Source of the DNA: Spirochaetaceae bacterium
GTDB lineage: Bacteria > Spirochaetota > Spirochaetia > SZUA-6 > DRHE01
Assembly: GCA_020353535.1 (NCBI GenBank)
Contig: CP070696.1
Span: forward strand, 1,349,409 to 1,413,408
Direction of reading: 5' to 3'
Length of the DNA stretch: 64,000 nucleotides
The position numbers were made by a program, and so were the translations under genes. Positions 1 through 8,181 of this stretch are shown here, in pieces. Position 1 is the first letter of the stretch, and each line of letters begins with the position of its first letter. The notes under the pieces were generated by a model that was not told where the DNA came from, searched no databases, and was given only the letters and a program-made list of their open reading frames with translations.

Positions 1-835
1 GTCCAAAACCTCCCATGGCACCAGATTCTCCGGAGAGATAGCGCGAGGTAATCAGCAGAATCAATACCGCCGGGGCAAGGAAAACGATGCACAGCGCCGC
101 GGTCACGGCATTGTCGCCGGCGGCGGCGAAAGCGAACAATAGAACCGGCAGCGTGATCACCCGCCCTCCTCCGATCAGCACGGTGAGGATGTACTGACTC
201 CAGGATATCAAAAACACGAACAGAGAGCCGGTAACAATTCCGGGCAGGATCGCCGGCAGAGTGACATGAACGAAGGTGCGCGCTCGCCCGGCTCCCAGGG
301 AGAAGGCCTGCTGCTCGAACTCCACATTGTAATTGGCGAACACTCCGGACATCACCATGATCATATAGGGAAGGCTGGGAAGCAGGTGTACCAGTACCAC
401 CCCCACCAGTGTGTCGACCAGCCCCAGCTTGATAAACAGCACATGGATGCCCATGATTACCGCCAAACCCGGGACGATGATCGGCGCCAGGATAAGGTAC
501 TCTACGGCCTCTTTGCCGGGAAAGCGCCGCAACCCCAGTGCTCGTCCCGCCGGAATCCCGAGCACAGCCGCTGCGGCGGTAACGAGTACCGCGATGAGCA
601 CGCTGTTAGCCAATGCATTCAGAACTTTGGACAGAGGCGAGCCGATGTAGAACCAGGCTCGCCCGCTGAGCTCAGACGGTAAAAACTCCGGAAAGAACCA
701 ACTGTGGCTGACTGACCAGACCAATAGCGGAACAAGCGGCAGCAACACACTCCCCACGATAACGGAGATTACGATCAGGTGAATCATCCTCGCACAGGAT
801 GGGCAGCCTTTCAGCTCCCGTCGATTACCGATCAT
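1..835 (-). CDS. ABC transporter permease (second subunit, 3' end beyond window)
   Basis: Inner-membrane permease of a binding-protein-dependent importer; the frame stays open for 278 codons to the window edge, so only the last residues are missing. The translation begins MIGNRRELKG and has about six hydrophobic segments. The cytoplasmic EAA loop, where the ATPase docks, is visible as EQQAFSLGAGRARTFVHVTLP-like sequence around residues 175-195. The start codon overlaps the stop of the upstream permease in an ATGA arrangement, so the two are translationally coupled. The ATPase of the system is not seen and is probably just beyond the left edge. Substrate unknown; the binding protein resembles E. 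coli YnjB, and YnjC/thiamine/iron-type permeases are the closest style. Confidence 0.88.
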   Translation of the reverse strand, partial: MIGNRRELKGCPSCARMIHLIVISVIVGSVLLPLVPLLVWSVSHSWFFPEFLPSELSGRAWFYIGSPLSKVLNALANSVLIAVLVTAAAAVLGIPAGRALGLRRFPGKEAVEYLILAPIIVPGLAVIMGIHVLFIKLGLVDTLVGVVLVHLLPSLPYMIMVMSGVFANYNVEFEQQAFSLGAGRARTFVHVTLPAILPGIVTGSLFVFLISWSQYILTVLIGGGRVITLPVLLFAFAAAGDNAVTAALCIVFLAPAVLILLITSRYLSGESGAMGGFG

Positions 836-1695
836 GCCAACCTCCGTACAAAGCGCTGAGAAAGCCGGCGATATACCAGGACAAGAATCAGTACGAAGAG
901 GGCGATCAGAATGCTCATGGCCATGGCCTGGGGCCGAGCATCCAGATCCACGTCGACGTACAGGCGATAGCTGAGCACCGATAGCATGGCGGGATAACTT
1001 TTGCCCAGCAGAAAGGGCACTTCGAAGCTGCTGAAGGTATAGGCAAAGATGATGATCGATCCCGGAACTATTCCGGGCGTCATGAGGGGAAGAAGCACGT
1101 GGCGAAAACTCTGCCAGGAGTTGGCACCCAGGGTTCTGGCCTGCTCTTCGTAATCGCTTCCGATTGTCTGCAGCACCGCCAGGGCGATCAAACCGATGAA
1201 GGGGACTTCTTTCCAGATGTATACAAGTATGATGCCGATGCCCAGATCATCGAACACCAGAATGGGAAACTGGGAGGAGTCGCCGATCAATCCGATCCGA
1301 AATGCAGCCCTGGACAACAGCCCGCTCTGGGAGATGAGCATCATCATGCCCACAGCCACGACCAGATGGGGTATGGTCAATGGGAATTGGTATAGAAAAG
1401 ATACGATCTTCTTGCCTACAAAGCGTTTTCGCAGCGTCAAGGCCGTTGCCACGGCCAAAACCACGGCGAACCCGGTTGCCACAACAGAGACGAATATCGT
1501 CAGCAGGAGGGAGGGTACGAAGCCCGGGCTTCGAAGCAGCTGAAGGTAAGCCTGCAGACTGAATCCAAACGCCCCGATAATGGGCATGTAGCCCAGACTC
1601 TGGGACAATCCCAGAGCCAATCCTCCGGCAAACAGCACCAGGATCACGACCAAAGCGGGGGCAAGGAGAATGATCAGGGACAGCCCGTTTTTCAT
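832..1695 (-). CDS. ABC transporter permease (first subunit)
   Basis: 287-residue integral membrane permease of the same importer. It has an N-terminal hydrophobic segment (residues 7-28), further membrane spans, and an EAA loop reading EEQARTLGANSWQSFRHVLL before the last spans, the docking site for the ATPase. It begins on the stop codon of the binding-protein gene (TAATG) and ends in the start of the second permease (ATGA), showing a tightly coupled operon. In E. coli YnjC the two permease halves are fused; here they are separate genes. Substrate cannot be told from sequence. Confidence 0.92.
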   Translation of the reverse strand: MKNGLSLIILLAPALVVILVLFAGGLALGLSQSLGYMPIIGAFGFSLQAYLQLLRSPGFVPSLLLTIFVSVVATGFAVVLAVATALTLRKRFVGKKIVSFLYQFPLTIPHLVVAVGMMMLISQSGLLSRAAFRIGLIGDSSQFPILVFDDLGIGIILVYIWKEVPFIGLIALAVLQTIGSDYEEQARTLGANSWQSFRHVLLPLMTPGIVPGSIIIFAYTFSSFEVPFLLGKSYPAMLSVLSYRLYVDVDLDARPQAMAMSILIALFVLILVLVYRRLSQRFVRRLA

Positions 1696-2942
1696 TACTT
1701 CTGCAACACGTTCTCCGTCCAGCCCTTCTCTATCGCTTCCAACCAGGTGGCCTGGAGCTCCGGGATCCTATGGCTGGAGAGCATTTCCGCTGGAAGTACC
1801 GATGAGGGGCGAGGCAGACTCGCGAACTTATCCCGCCAATCCTCCGGAAGATCTCCGACGTCAAGTACGGTCAGATCACCCCAAACCTCGGGACGGCTCT
1901 TCTCGTACTGCGTGGCCGGATCCAACAGCAGGTTCGCCAGGACCATGGCCGCCGCTTTGGAGGAGGAGTTGTACGAAATCGCAACGTAGTGGGTGTTGCC
2001 GATCGTGCCTGAGTCGAATACAAAGGTGCGCACACTATCCGGGTAGCGACCTTGGGAAACCAGGCTGGCTGCCTCGCTCGGATTGTAGCTTATATCGAAG
2101 TAGACTTCACCGTTGGCAAACAAGTCCTGGAGTTTAGTGTGGGTTTCGGGATAAGTGTTGCCCTCGCGCCAGAGATAAGGCTCCAGATCGTTGAGCAACC
2201 GCCAAACCTTGGGAGCAATCTGATCGAAAAGCTGTTGGTCGAACGGTCCAAGCAGCTGCTCATAGCCCCCGGCTACATGGTAGAAGAGGTGGCGGACAAA
2301 CACCGAACCTGTGAAATCCGGAATCGCAGGATATGTGAACTTCCCCGGATTGGCTCGAATCCATTCCAGGAGATCCCCGATCTGCCGGGGCGGTTGCGGC
2401 ACTCGGGCCGAATCGTAGGCCATCACGACCTGGGCGGATCCATAGGGGGATTCGTAACCCTCCACCGGAAAACCAAAATCGTTGGCGATCGAGGAATCCG
2501 TGCCATCGACGTATTGCATGTTGGGAAGCCTGTCTGAATAGGGTCCGAACAGCAGATCCGCCTCCCGCATGGTACGAAAGTTCTCCCCGTTGATCCACAT
2601 GACATCCACAGAGCCGCCGCTGTTTCTCCCGGCCTGCTTTTCGCCAAGAACCTTGTTCACGAAGGTCGTGGCATCGGTCACCGGAACCATTTCCAGGACT
2701 ATACCATATTCCCGGTTGAGCCTCTCCGCCACGTATCCATTGACGAATTTGTTTATCAGGTCCGATCCGCCCCACATATACCAGTACAACCTCTGATCCC
2801 GGGCTTCCTCGACAATCTGCTCCCAGCTCATAGATCGGAACCGCTGCTCGAAGGGCAGGGTCTGTTCCGCTTTGCCGCCGGCCCAGAGAGCACCGGAAAC
2901 GAGCATGACCAGAATGATAGCTACAATACCTTTGCGTTTCAT
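1695..2942 (-). CDS. YnjB-like ABC transporter substrate-binding protein
   Basis: Periplasmic binding protein, 415 residues from the chosen start. I chose the ATG at 2942 because GGAG lies 9 nt upstream and the protein then begins with a classical signal peptide (MKRKGIVAII...SGALWA) followed by GGKAEQ, the spirochaete style of mature N-terminus without a lipobox cysteine. A longer in-frame TTG start at 2990 has no support. The stretch around LLEWIRANPGKFTYP and the later DFTGS segment match the YnjB family of type 2 binding proteins. It heads an operon with two permeases. The substrate of YnjB-type systems is not established, so I leave it open. Confidence 0.88.
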   Translation of the reverse strand: MKRKGIVAIILVMLVSGALWAGGKAEQTLPFEQRFRSMSWEQIVEEARDQRLYWYMWGGSDLINKFVNGYVAERLNREYGIVLEMVPVTDATTFVNKVLGEKQAGRNSGGSVDVMWINGENFRTMREADLLFGPYSDRLPNMQYVDGTDSSIANDFGFPVEGYESPYGSAQVVMAYDSARVPQPPRQIGDLLEWIRANPGKFTYPAIPDFTGSVFVRHLFYHVAGGYEQLLGPFDQQLFDQIAPKVWRLLNDLEPYLWREGNTYPETHTKLQDLFANGEVYFDISYNPSEAASLVSQGRYPDSVRTFVFDSGTIGNTHYVAISYNSSSKAAAMVLANLLLDPATQYEKSRPEVWGDLTVLDVGDLPEDWRDKFASLPRPSSVLPAEMLSSHRIPELQATWLEAIEKGWTENVLQK

Positions 2943-3014
2943 CGCATTACACTCCTGAATCTTCACTAGAGTTTCGTTCAAATATCGCAATCAACGATCA
3001 CGAAACAATCACAA

Positions 3015-3032
3015 GAACTTCACAATAAGTTC
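3015..3032. promoter_or_regulatory. Inverted repeat upstream of the ABC operon
   Basis: GAACTT and AAGTTC form perfect 6-bp arms around a 6-nt spacer, in the 120-bp gap between the kinase-like gene and the binding-protein gene. It could be an operator for the importer operon. No matching regulator is evident, and a chance match is possible. Confidence 0.3.
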
Positions 3033-3062
3033 ATTCAAGTGATGCGATGCAGGATTAAAATC

Positions 3063-4019
3063 TTACCAAGCTAATAAGGATTCGATGTCGTTGAGATAAT
3101 CCCGGATCTTCCCGAAGGTATCCTCATTGCGCAGCGTGCGCCCCGTTTGGGTGTATTCGTAATAGGCCATGAAGCACCAGCTGAGCGCCCGCAGCAGAAT
3201 CGTACGTTCCAGAATCTTGGTCTTTTCGAACAGCTCCTTCACATCCAGATTGAGTCTCAAGCTCTGGGCGTAATATTGGATGAACTCTAGCTTTTCCTCC
3301 TCACTATAGACATAGTCGCTCTTCCATAAGGTCGTGGTCGGCACGAGAAAATGCCCCAAGTCCTGATATCTGTAGGAGACGACCGCTTTTTCCCAGTCCA
3401 CCAAAAAGGTTCTTTCCGGCTGCACGATAAAGTTGCGGGAGTTCACCTCCGTGTTTACGATGCACAGCGCTTCATTGGAGAATAAATCGCAGGTATTCTC
3501 GGCAAGAATCCCTATCTTTTCGTGGTAGCGGAGCAGGTGCACTTTTTCACCGATCAGGGGATGATCGGGAAAACGGTTGATCAATCCGTAGCTCTCCTCG
3601 GCAATCGCCTCGATGGGATTGTTCTGAACGATCAACCCTTCCGCTGCAGGAAGACTATGGACCCTTGCAAAAACCTCGGCGGCCCGTTGAATATCGATCG
3701 GGTAATCGAGGGGGCGCCCTTCCAGATACTCCATCAACAGCACGCCGTTGCCGAGTCCATCGGTGTCGACATCCACAAAAAAAATCCGGGGGGTTACCCC
3801 GGAAGGCTCCACGGCCTTGAGGACCTCGTATTCGTACTCGATTTGATTATCGAGATCGAGTTGACTGCCGTGGTTGATTCGAAAAACATACCTTCCCGAT
3901 CGGGTGTAAACCAGATAGTTCTCGTTGTACTCTCCCGCGGCCAGAAACTCGACACGTTCGACAGCTTCTGTCCTACGTCCGGAGTCCAGGTAGTGGCGGA
4001 TCCTGTCGAGGGTGTTCAT
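3063..4019 (-). CDS. APH/choline-kinase-fold protein with altered catalytic loop
   Basis: 318-residue protein of the aminoglycoside/choline phosphotransferase fold. The N-lobe is recognisable (GEYNENYLVYTRSGRYVFRI around residues 28-47) as is the C-lobe metal-binding element FLVDWEKA. In this family the catalytic loop normally reads H-G-D-x-x-x-x-N; here the aligned residues are N-T-E-V-N-S-R-N, so the histidine is replaced by Asn and the catalytic Asp by Glu, while the metal-binding Asn is kept. Either the enzyme is unusual or it binds without phosphorylating. It lies upstream of and in line with the YnjB-like importer, so it may act on the imported compound (inference). A promoter ends 9 nt before the start. 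Confidence 0.82.
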   Translation of the reverse strand: MNTLDRIRHYLDSGRRTEAVERVEFLAAGEYNENYLVYTRSGRYVFRINHGSQLDLDNQIEYEYEVLKAVEPSGVTPRIFFVDVDTDGLGNGVLLMEYLEGRPLDYPIDIQRAAEVFARVHSLPAAEGLIVQNNPIEAIAEESYGLINRFPDHPLIGEKVHLLRYHEKIGILAENTCDLFSNEALCIVNTEVNSRNFIVQPERTFLVDWEKAVVSYRYQDLGHFLVPTTTLWKSDYVYSEEEKLEFIQYYAQSLRLNLDVKELFEKTKILERTILLRALSWCFMAYYEYTQTGRTLRNEDTFGKIRDYLNDIESLLAW

Positions 4020-4028
4020 GTATCCATC

Positions 4029-4056
4029 AATATAACTACATAGGAGAAATAATCAA
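4029..4056 (-). promoter_or_regulatory. Predicted promoter of the APH-fold gene
   Basis: On the minus strand TTGATT (4051-4056), 16 nt, then TATATT (4029-4034). The -10 ends 9 nt before the ATG at 4019 and there is no Shine-Dalgarno sequence, so the message would have almost no leader. Confidence 0.45.
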
Positions 4057-4062
4057 CATTGA

Positions 4063-4512
4063 CTAAGGTAGCGCCCGGTACAAGGCCGAAAACTCCTCCA
4101 TACGTTTGCGGTTGACCCCGAGATCCGAATATCCGATCCGCGAAGCCGACCGAAAATGTACGGATTGTGATTTGTCATCGAGATAAAACTCCACATCGTC
4201 CACAAATCCCATCTTGGTCCGGTATTCGACGTGCAAATAGCCCTCCCGCTGCGTGATGATCGTGGTGCGCTCCATGCTATTTACCACTCCGAGGATCGCC
4301 GTCATGGTTTCCGCCCTGGATCCGTGATACGGCAGAGCGTGAATCCCGTGCTGACGGTCACTGCTCTGGGTGGAAACGCAGTTGGGCGATTTCGGGCAGG
4401 GGGGCAGTTTGCCGTCCTTTACGCCTAAATTGGAGGGCGGTCCACCGCTGCAGCGGCCGAACAGCATCATCGACAGGGTTGCGATGGCAAACATGGGTAT
4501 GTTTTTTTTCAC
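4063..4512 (-). CDS. DUF1499-family lipoprotein
   Basis: 149-residue exported protein. The GTG start at 4512 is preceded by GGAGGTG 7 nt upstream. A signal peptide ends in a spirochaete-type lipobox (MLFGRC, Cys at about residue 20), so it is probably lipid-anchored. The mature part carries the DUF1499 hallmark LPPCPKSPNCVST near residues 36-48 and the closing RSASRIGYSDLGVNRKRMEEF element. DUF1499 proteins have no established activity. It is transcribed divergently from the outer-membrane-like gene next door. Confidence 0.85.
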   Translation of the reverse strand: MKKNIPMFAIATLSMMLFGRCSGGPPSNLGVKDGKLPPCPKSPNCVSTQSSDRQHGIHALPYHGSRAETMTAILGVVNSMERTTIITQREGYLHVEYRTKMGFVDDVEFYLDDKSQSVHFRSASRIGYSDLGVNRKRMEEFSALYRALP

Positions 4513-4541
4513 GCTATTACACCTCCACTTTTTCTATAATC

Positions 4542-4570
4542 TTGCAAAGATCCCGGAAAGTCCATATTTT
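4542..4570 (+). promoter_or_regulatory. Predicted promoter of the outer-membrane-like gene
   Basis: TTGCAA (4542-4547), 17 nt, TATTTT (4565-4570). The -10 ends 9 nt before the first in-frame ATG (4580) and 36 nt before the ATG that has a Shine-Dalgarno site (4607). Confidence 0.45.
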
Positions 4571-4606
4571 TAACAATCAATGCCGCATCAAAGGGGAATG
4601 AAAACC

Positions 4607-5482
4607 ATGCAAAAGGTACGTAACTACGTTATCATGATCATCGTTCTTTTCAGCCTCCTGGGAATCACAATCCCGGCGGTGTCCCAGGATTACGGCTTTT
4701 TCAACAGCCCGGAGAGCTTCTTCGGCTTCGAGTCGAGCATTGAGATCGGTTTCTTCGGTTTCTTCTACCACAAGATCCAGTTCAGTAGCTCCGGCACCTA
4801 CTTCGACTACGTAAAAGACGGCGGTCAGGACGTCTGGTTTCCCTTCCGCCGCCTGAGCGGTGACGTCCTGCTCGGATCCCGCCATCGCCTGATATTCCTG
4901 ATCCAGCCGATCGATATCCGAACCGAGGTGTTGGTGCCGTCGACTGGGCTTTCTGTTGATGGAGCCAATTTCGATGTAGACAAGCCGATCGAGCTGCGCT
5001 ACGGCTTCGACTTCTATCGCTTGAGCTACCTCTATGACTTCTTCAAGGATCCAAAGAATGAGCTGGCTGTGGGCGCTTCCCTGCAGATTCGGGACGCGGT
5101 GATCACCTTCTCTGGTGAAGAGGGTGGTATCGATCAGCTCCGTGATGAACGGGATATAGGACCTGTTCCCGCCCTCAAGTTCCGGGTCAAATACTACCTC
5201 AACGACTATTTGTGGCTGGGGACCGAAATCGACGGCATCTATGCGGCTGGCCGGGGAGTCACCGGTTCCACAGAAGTCAGCACGGACTTCGTGGGCGCGA
5301 TCCTCGACGCCTCCCTTAGGACCGGCTTCACCCCAAGACCTCCGGTGGATGTGTTTTTGAACCTGCGCTACCTCGGCGGTGGGGCGGAAGGAACCGATAC
5401 TGATGATCCTGGTCCAGGAGACGGGTACGTGAAGAACTGGCTCCACGCCTTTTCCGTGTCTCTGGGCGTCACGGTCCGGTAG
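4607..5482 (+). CDS. Exported, probably outer-membrane beta-barrel protein
   Basis: I do not recognise a named family. A signal peptide is clear (MQKVRNYVIMIIVLFSLLG then AVSQ). The mature part is rich in alternating aromatic strands such as IEIGFFGFFYHKIQF, ELRYGFDFYRLSYLY and FRVKYYLNDYLWLG, and ends in the strand FSVSLGVTVR, as outer-membrane beta-barrels do. I chose the ATG at 4607 because AGGGGA sits 9 nt upstream; in-frame ATGs at 4598 and 4580 are alternatives, and 4580 would fit a leaderless message from the promoter just upstream. About 291 residues, so a barrel of perhaps 10-12 strands (inference). Confidence 0.75.
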   Translation: MQKVRNYVIMIIVLFSLLGITIPAVSQDYGFFNSPESFFGFESSIEIGFFGFFYHKIQFSSSGTYFDYVKDGGQDVWFPFRRLSGDVLLGSRHRLIFLIQPIDIRTEVLVPSTGLSVDGANFDVDKPIELRYGFDFYRLSYLYDFFKDPKNELAVGASLQIRDAVITFSGEEGGIDQLRDERDIGPVPALKFRVKYYLNDYLWLGTEIDGIYAAGRGVTGSTEVSTDFVGAILDASLRTGFTPRPPVDVFLNLRYLGGGAEGTDTDDPGPGDGYVKNWLHAFSVSLGVTVR

Positions 5483-5520
5483 AGCGGACCGTCCCCGGTA
5501 TTGCCGCTTGAGGAATCGAG

Positions 5521-6885
5521 ATGATTAACCCCTCTCGCATCCGCAAGCTCAACGGCAGGGAAGTACAGGATGGTCGCTATGTCCTGTACTGGATGCAGGC
5601 TTCAGCGCGGGTGGTCGACAATCCGGCGCTTCTGTATGCGGTCCGGCAGGCAGATGAGCTGGGCGTTCCTGTCCTGGTGGTGTTCGGCCTGACAACCCGG
5701 TACCCGGAAGCGAATCTCCGCCACTTCACCTTCCTGATCGAGGGTTTGCAGGATGTAGAACAGGAGCTGGAGAAGCTGGGCATCCGGCTGGCGGTCCTAA
5801 CGGCGGAGCCGGATGAAGCAGCCCTTCGACTGGCGGGTGAGGCTTCCCTGCTTGTTACGGACAGGGGGTACCTGAGTCACCAGCGCCGCTGGCGGGCTGC
5901 AGTCGCCGAACAGGTGCGCTGCCCGGTGTATCAGGTTGAAGGGGATCTGCTCATTCCGATCGAGGAGGTCTCGGGTAAAAGCGAGTGGGCCGCAGCAACA
6001 ATCCGGCGAAAGATCCACAGACTCTGGGAGCAGTTTCTCGTGGCTCCGGATTCCGTGGGTGCCCCCCACAAGGACTCCCTGGGCGTACGGTTAGAGGATG
6101 CTATCAATCCGGATCCTGCATTCCCGGCTGGTACGGAGGTCGACCGATCGGTACAGCCAGTGGCCAGTTTCAAAGGAGGGAGCACTCAGGCGTTTCGTCA
6201 TCTTGAGCTCTTCTGCAGGGATTCTCTGAGACACTATCACAGCCTGCGCAACGATCCGGGCCAGGAACATCAATCGAACTTGAGCCCGTACCTGCATTTC
6301 GGCCAGATAAGCCCGTTGAGCATAGCCCTCCGGGTGAAAGCTGCCAAAGGCGTGCCGGCGGTAGCCAAGGAGGCTTTTCTCGAAGAGCTCATCGTGCGTC
6401 GGGAGCTGGCCTTCAACTTCGTATATTATGAAAAGCAGTACGACCGCTACACCTGCCTGCCTGCCTGGGCAAAAACCACCTTGGATGTCCACAGACGGGA
6501 CAGGCGTCCGCATCGCTACACTCGTGATCAGTTGGTCAGCGCCGATACTCATGATCCGTATTGGAATGCTGCCATGGAGGAGATGCGCCTAACCGGGAAG
6601 ATGCATGGCTACATGCGCATGTACTGGGGGAAGAAGATCCTCGAGTGGAGCGAAACTCCGGAGCAGGCCTTTGACACCGCTCTGTATCTGAACAACCGCT
6701 ACTTTTTAGACGGGCGGGATGCCAACTCCTACGCCGGCGTTGCCTGGTGCTTCGGCTTGCACGACCGACCCTGGCCGGAGCGACCCGTCTTCGGGAAGGT
6801 TCGCTACATGGCCGACTCAGGTCTACGCCGCAAGTTCGACATGGACAGCTATCTGAGGCGCATCAATGCCCTAATGGCGGACTGA
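5521..6885 (+). CDS. phrB: Class II deoxyribodipyrimidine photo-lyase
   Basis: DNA repair enzyme that uses light and FAD to split cyclobutane pyrimidine dimers. The 454-residue protein starts with the class II pattern VLYWMQASARVVDNPAL. It has the antenna-domain region and then the FAD-binding C-terminal half, with NLSPYLHFGQISPLS, the WNAAMEEMRLTGKMHGYMRMYWGKK segment and LNNRYFLDGRDANSYAGVAW. Start supported by GAGGAA 7 nt upstream. Its 3' end faces the 3' end of a CarH-like B12 photoreceptor regulator across about 256 bp, which suggests light biology at this locus. Confidence 0.95.
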   Translation: MINPSRIRKLNGREVQDGRYVLYWMQASARVVDNPALLYAVRQADELGVPVLVVFGLTTRYPEANLRHFTFLIEGLQDVEQELEKLGIRLAVLTAEPDEAALRLAGEASLLVTDRGYLSHQRRWRAAVAEQVRCPVYQVEGDLLIPIEEVSGKSEWAAATIRRKIHRLWEQFLVAPDSVGAPHKDSLGVRLEDAINPDPAFPAGTEVDRSVQPVASFKGGSTQAFRHLELFCRDSLRHYHSLRNDPGQEHQSNLSPYLHFGQISPLSIALRVKAAKGVPAVAKEAFLEELIVRRELAFNFVYYEKQYDRYTCLPAWAKTTLDVHRRDRRPHRYTRDQLVSADTHDPYWNAAMEEMRLTGKMHGYMRMYWGKKILEWSETPEQAFDTALYLNNRYFLDGRDANSYAGVAWCFGLHDRPWPERPVFGKVRYMADSGLRRKFDMDSYLRRINALMAD

Positions 6886-6891
6886 AACGAA

Positions 6892-7105
6892 ATGGACGAC
6901 CCGTTTTTTCGTATATCCTTTATCTGTATATTCTCCTGTTTAAGCCTCATGCGGCTGTATTTCAGATTTCGTGCCGGCCTGTTTCGGGAACCCTTGTACA
7001 ATCCCGAAGAGCCGATCGGATTCATCCTCAGAGATCGAAAAGCAGCTGGTTCAGTTGGATGAGGAGAACGATTTTCTCAAGAGGCTGCTGGAAAGAAAAC
7101 TCTAG
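6892..7105 (+). pseudogene. Probable frameshifted small membrane/coiled-coil gene
   Basis: Behind the photolyase gene a 56-codon frame (ATG 6892, stop 7060-7062) starts MDDPFFRISFICIF and continues as a membrane segment plus a basic LYFRFRAG stretch. A +1 shift near 7020-7035 continues in another frame as SSEIEKQLVQLDEENDFLKR to a stop at 7103-7105, a convincing amphipathic coiled coil. Joined, they would give one protein of about 70 residues with one membrane span. I read this as a broken gene, or a sequencing indel, or two tiny overlapping genes. No Shine-Dalgarno site precedes the ATG. No family recognised; the first segment loosely recalls isoprenylcysteine methyltransferase-type N-termini. 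Confidence 0.4.
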
Positions 7106-7141
7106 GATCCCAAGTGGCGGTAGCCTTGAAAGAACTCGGGT

Positions 7142-8104
7142 TTATAGAGCTTCTTGGCCAGATAAAACATGGTCGGAACTTGCCAACTTGTTGACCAGAC
7201 GATTGGCGAGCTTCACCGCCTCCTCGGCGCTGCGGGCAAATCCGTCCGCTTGCACCTTTTTCCAGAGTTCGGCATCCTGATTGAAGGGCCGACCTCCGAC
7301 CAGGATGACCAGATCCCTCAGAGCCTCAATAGCCCGGATGGCGCGAATGGCCCGAGCAATCGATTCCACATTGAAGAACATAGTGGCCGAAAGGACGAGC
7401 ACGTCAGCCCTGTGATCCATTGCGGCTTTGACGATATCGTCATTGCAAAGGTTGTTTCCCAGAAAAAAGGTCTTCCATCCGTCCATTTCCAAGAAATCTG
7501 CGACCATCCTGGCCCCGATATCGTGGAACTCGCCACAGACCGCGATTGACAGACACACGGAGTCTTTCTTCTCCCGAGAGGCGGCGGTAATTTGAGGATA
7601 GAGTTGGGACATGATAATCTGGGTGGAGGCGGAAAAGTAGTGTTCCATGGCAACATCGACCCGGTTCTGCATCCACATAAGTCCAATTTCTTTGAGGGTG
7701 CGCTCAAAGACGGTCAGGTAGATCTCTTTTACTCCCCGCCCGGCGTTCACCGCATCGTGTACAAGATTGCTCGCTTCCTCCCGCTTGCCGGCCAGCAGAA
7801 AGCCCAGATACTCCTTCGCCAGTGGGCTCATCGGCGCGAGATTTTCCTCCTCCTCTCGATAGAAGCTGTTCGGATATTGGACGTCCTGGGCTACCAGGTT
7901 CACATCGGCCCTGCCCATCAAGTAGTCCAGAGACACGTTGAAGTAGTCCGCTATCTGGCGCAGGACCTTTTCATCCGGGAATCGGGCTCCCTGTTCGTAA
8001 TTGGCAATCGTGGTTTGCGCCACCCCCAGGGCATCCGCCAGGTCTTTCTGGCGCAGATTCCCGGAGGTGCGAAGTTCTCTCAATCTGGAGGCAAAATCGC
8101 TCAT
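7142..8104 (-). CDS. XRE-type regulator with CarH-like B12 photoreceptor domain
   Basis: Predicted light- or cobalamin-responsive transcription factor, 320 residues. Residues 1-65 are an XRE helix-turn-helix (RQKDLADALGVAQTTIANYE). Residues about 95-175 are a four-helix B12-binding cap carrying W144 and E154-H155, exactly the W-x9-E-H motif of CarH photoreceptors. Residues 185-305 are a B12-binding Rossmann domain with E192-x-H194-x-x-G197, where the His is the lower cobalt ligand in CarH. CarH proteins use a MerR-type DNA-binding domain; here it is XRE. The residue after the motif Trp, the His in CarH that ligates cobalt after illumination, is Met145. Start at 8104 is chosen because a promoter ends 6 nt upstream; an ATG at 8122 is an alternative. 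It faces photolyase tail to tail. Confidence 0.9.
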   Translation of the reverse strand: MSDFASRLRELRTSGNLRQKDLADALGVAQTTIANYEQGARFPDEKVLRQIADYFNVSLDYLMGRADVNLVAQDVQYPNSFYREEEENLAPMSPLAKEYLGFLLAGKREEASNLVHDAVNAGRGVKEIYLTVFERTLKEIGLMWMQNRVDVAMEHYFSASTQIIMSQLYPQITAASREKKDSVCLSIAVCGEFHDIGARMVADFLEMDGWKTFFLGNNLCNDDIVKAAMDHRADVLVLSATMFFNVESIARAIRAIRAIEALRDLVILVGGRPFNQDAELWKKVQADGFARSAEEAVKLANRLVNKLASSDHVLSGQEAL

Positions 8105-8110
8105 CCCGAG

Positions 8111-8139
8111 ATAATAACACATTTTGAGTATTAGATCAA
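8111..8139 (-). promoter_or_regulatory. Predicted promoter of the CarH-like regulator
   Basis: Minus strand TTGATC (8134-8139), 17 nt, TATTAT (8111-8116), then only 6 nt (CTCGGG) to the ATG at 8104. No Shine-Dalgarno site, so the transcript is probably leaderless. Confidence 0.5.
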
Positions 8140-8141
8140 AT

Positions 8142-8153
8142 ATTTTTAAAAAT
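8142..8153. promoter_or_regulatory. AT-rich palindrome just upstream of the regulator promoter
   Basis: ATTTTTAAAAAT is a perfect 12-bp palindrome immediately upstream of the -35 of the CarH-like regulator. It may be an UP element or an autoregulatory operator. A/T-rich palindromes also arise by chance. Confidence 0.25.
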
Positions 8154-8181
8154 TATGATGGATTTATTTCAATATGTGATG

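Noticed and set aside
3779..3806. Hairpin with TCCGGGG/CCCCGGA arms as a terminator
   Set aside because: Lies deep inside the APH-fold coding region with no T-run on the coding strand.
4577..5446. 289-codon minus-strand frame opposite the outer-membrane-like gene
   Set aside because: The plus frame has a signal peptide, barrel-like strands, promoter and Shine-Dalgarno site; the minus frame has none.
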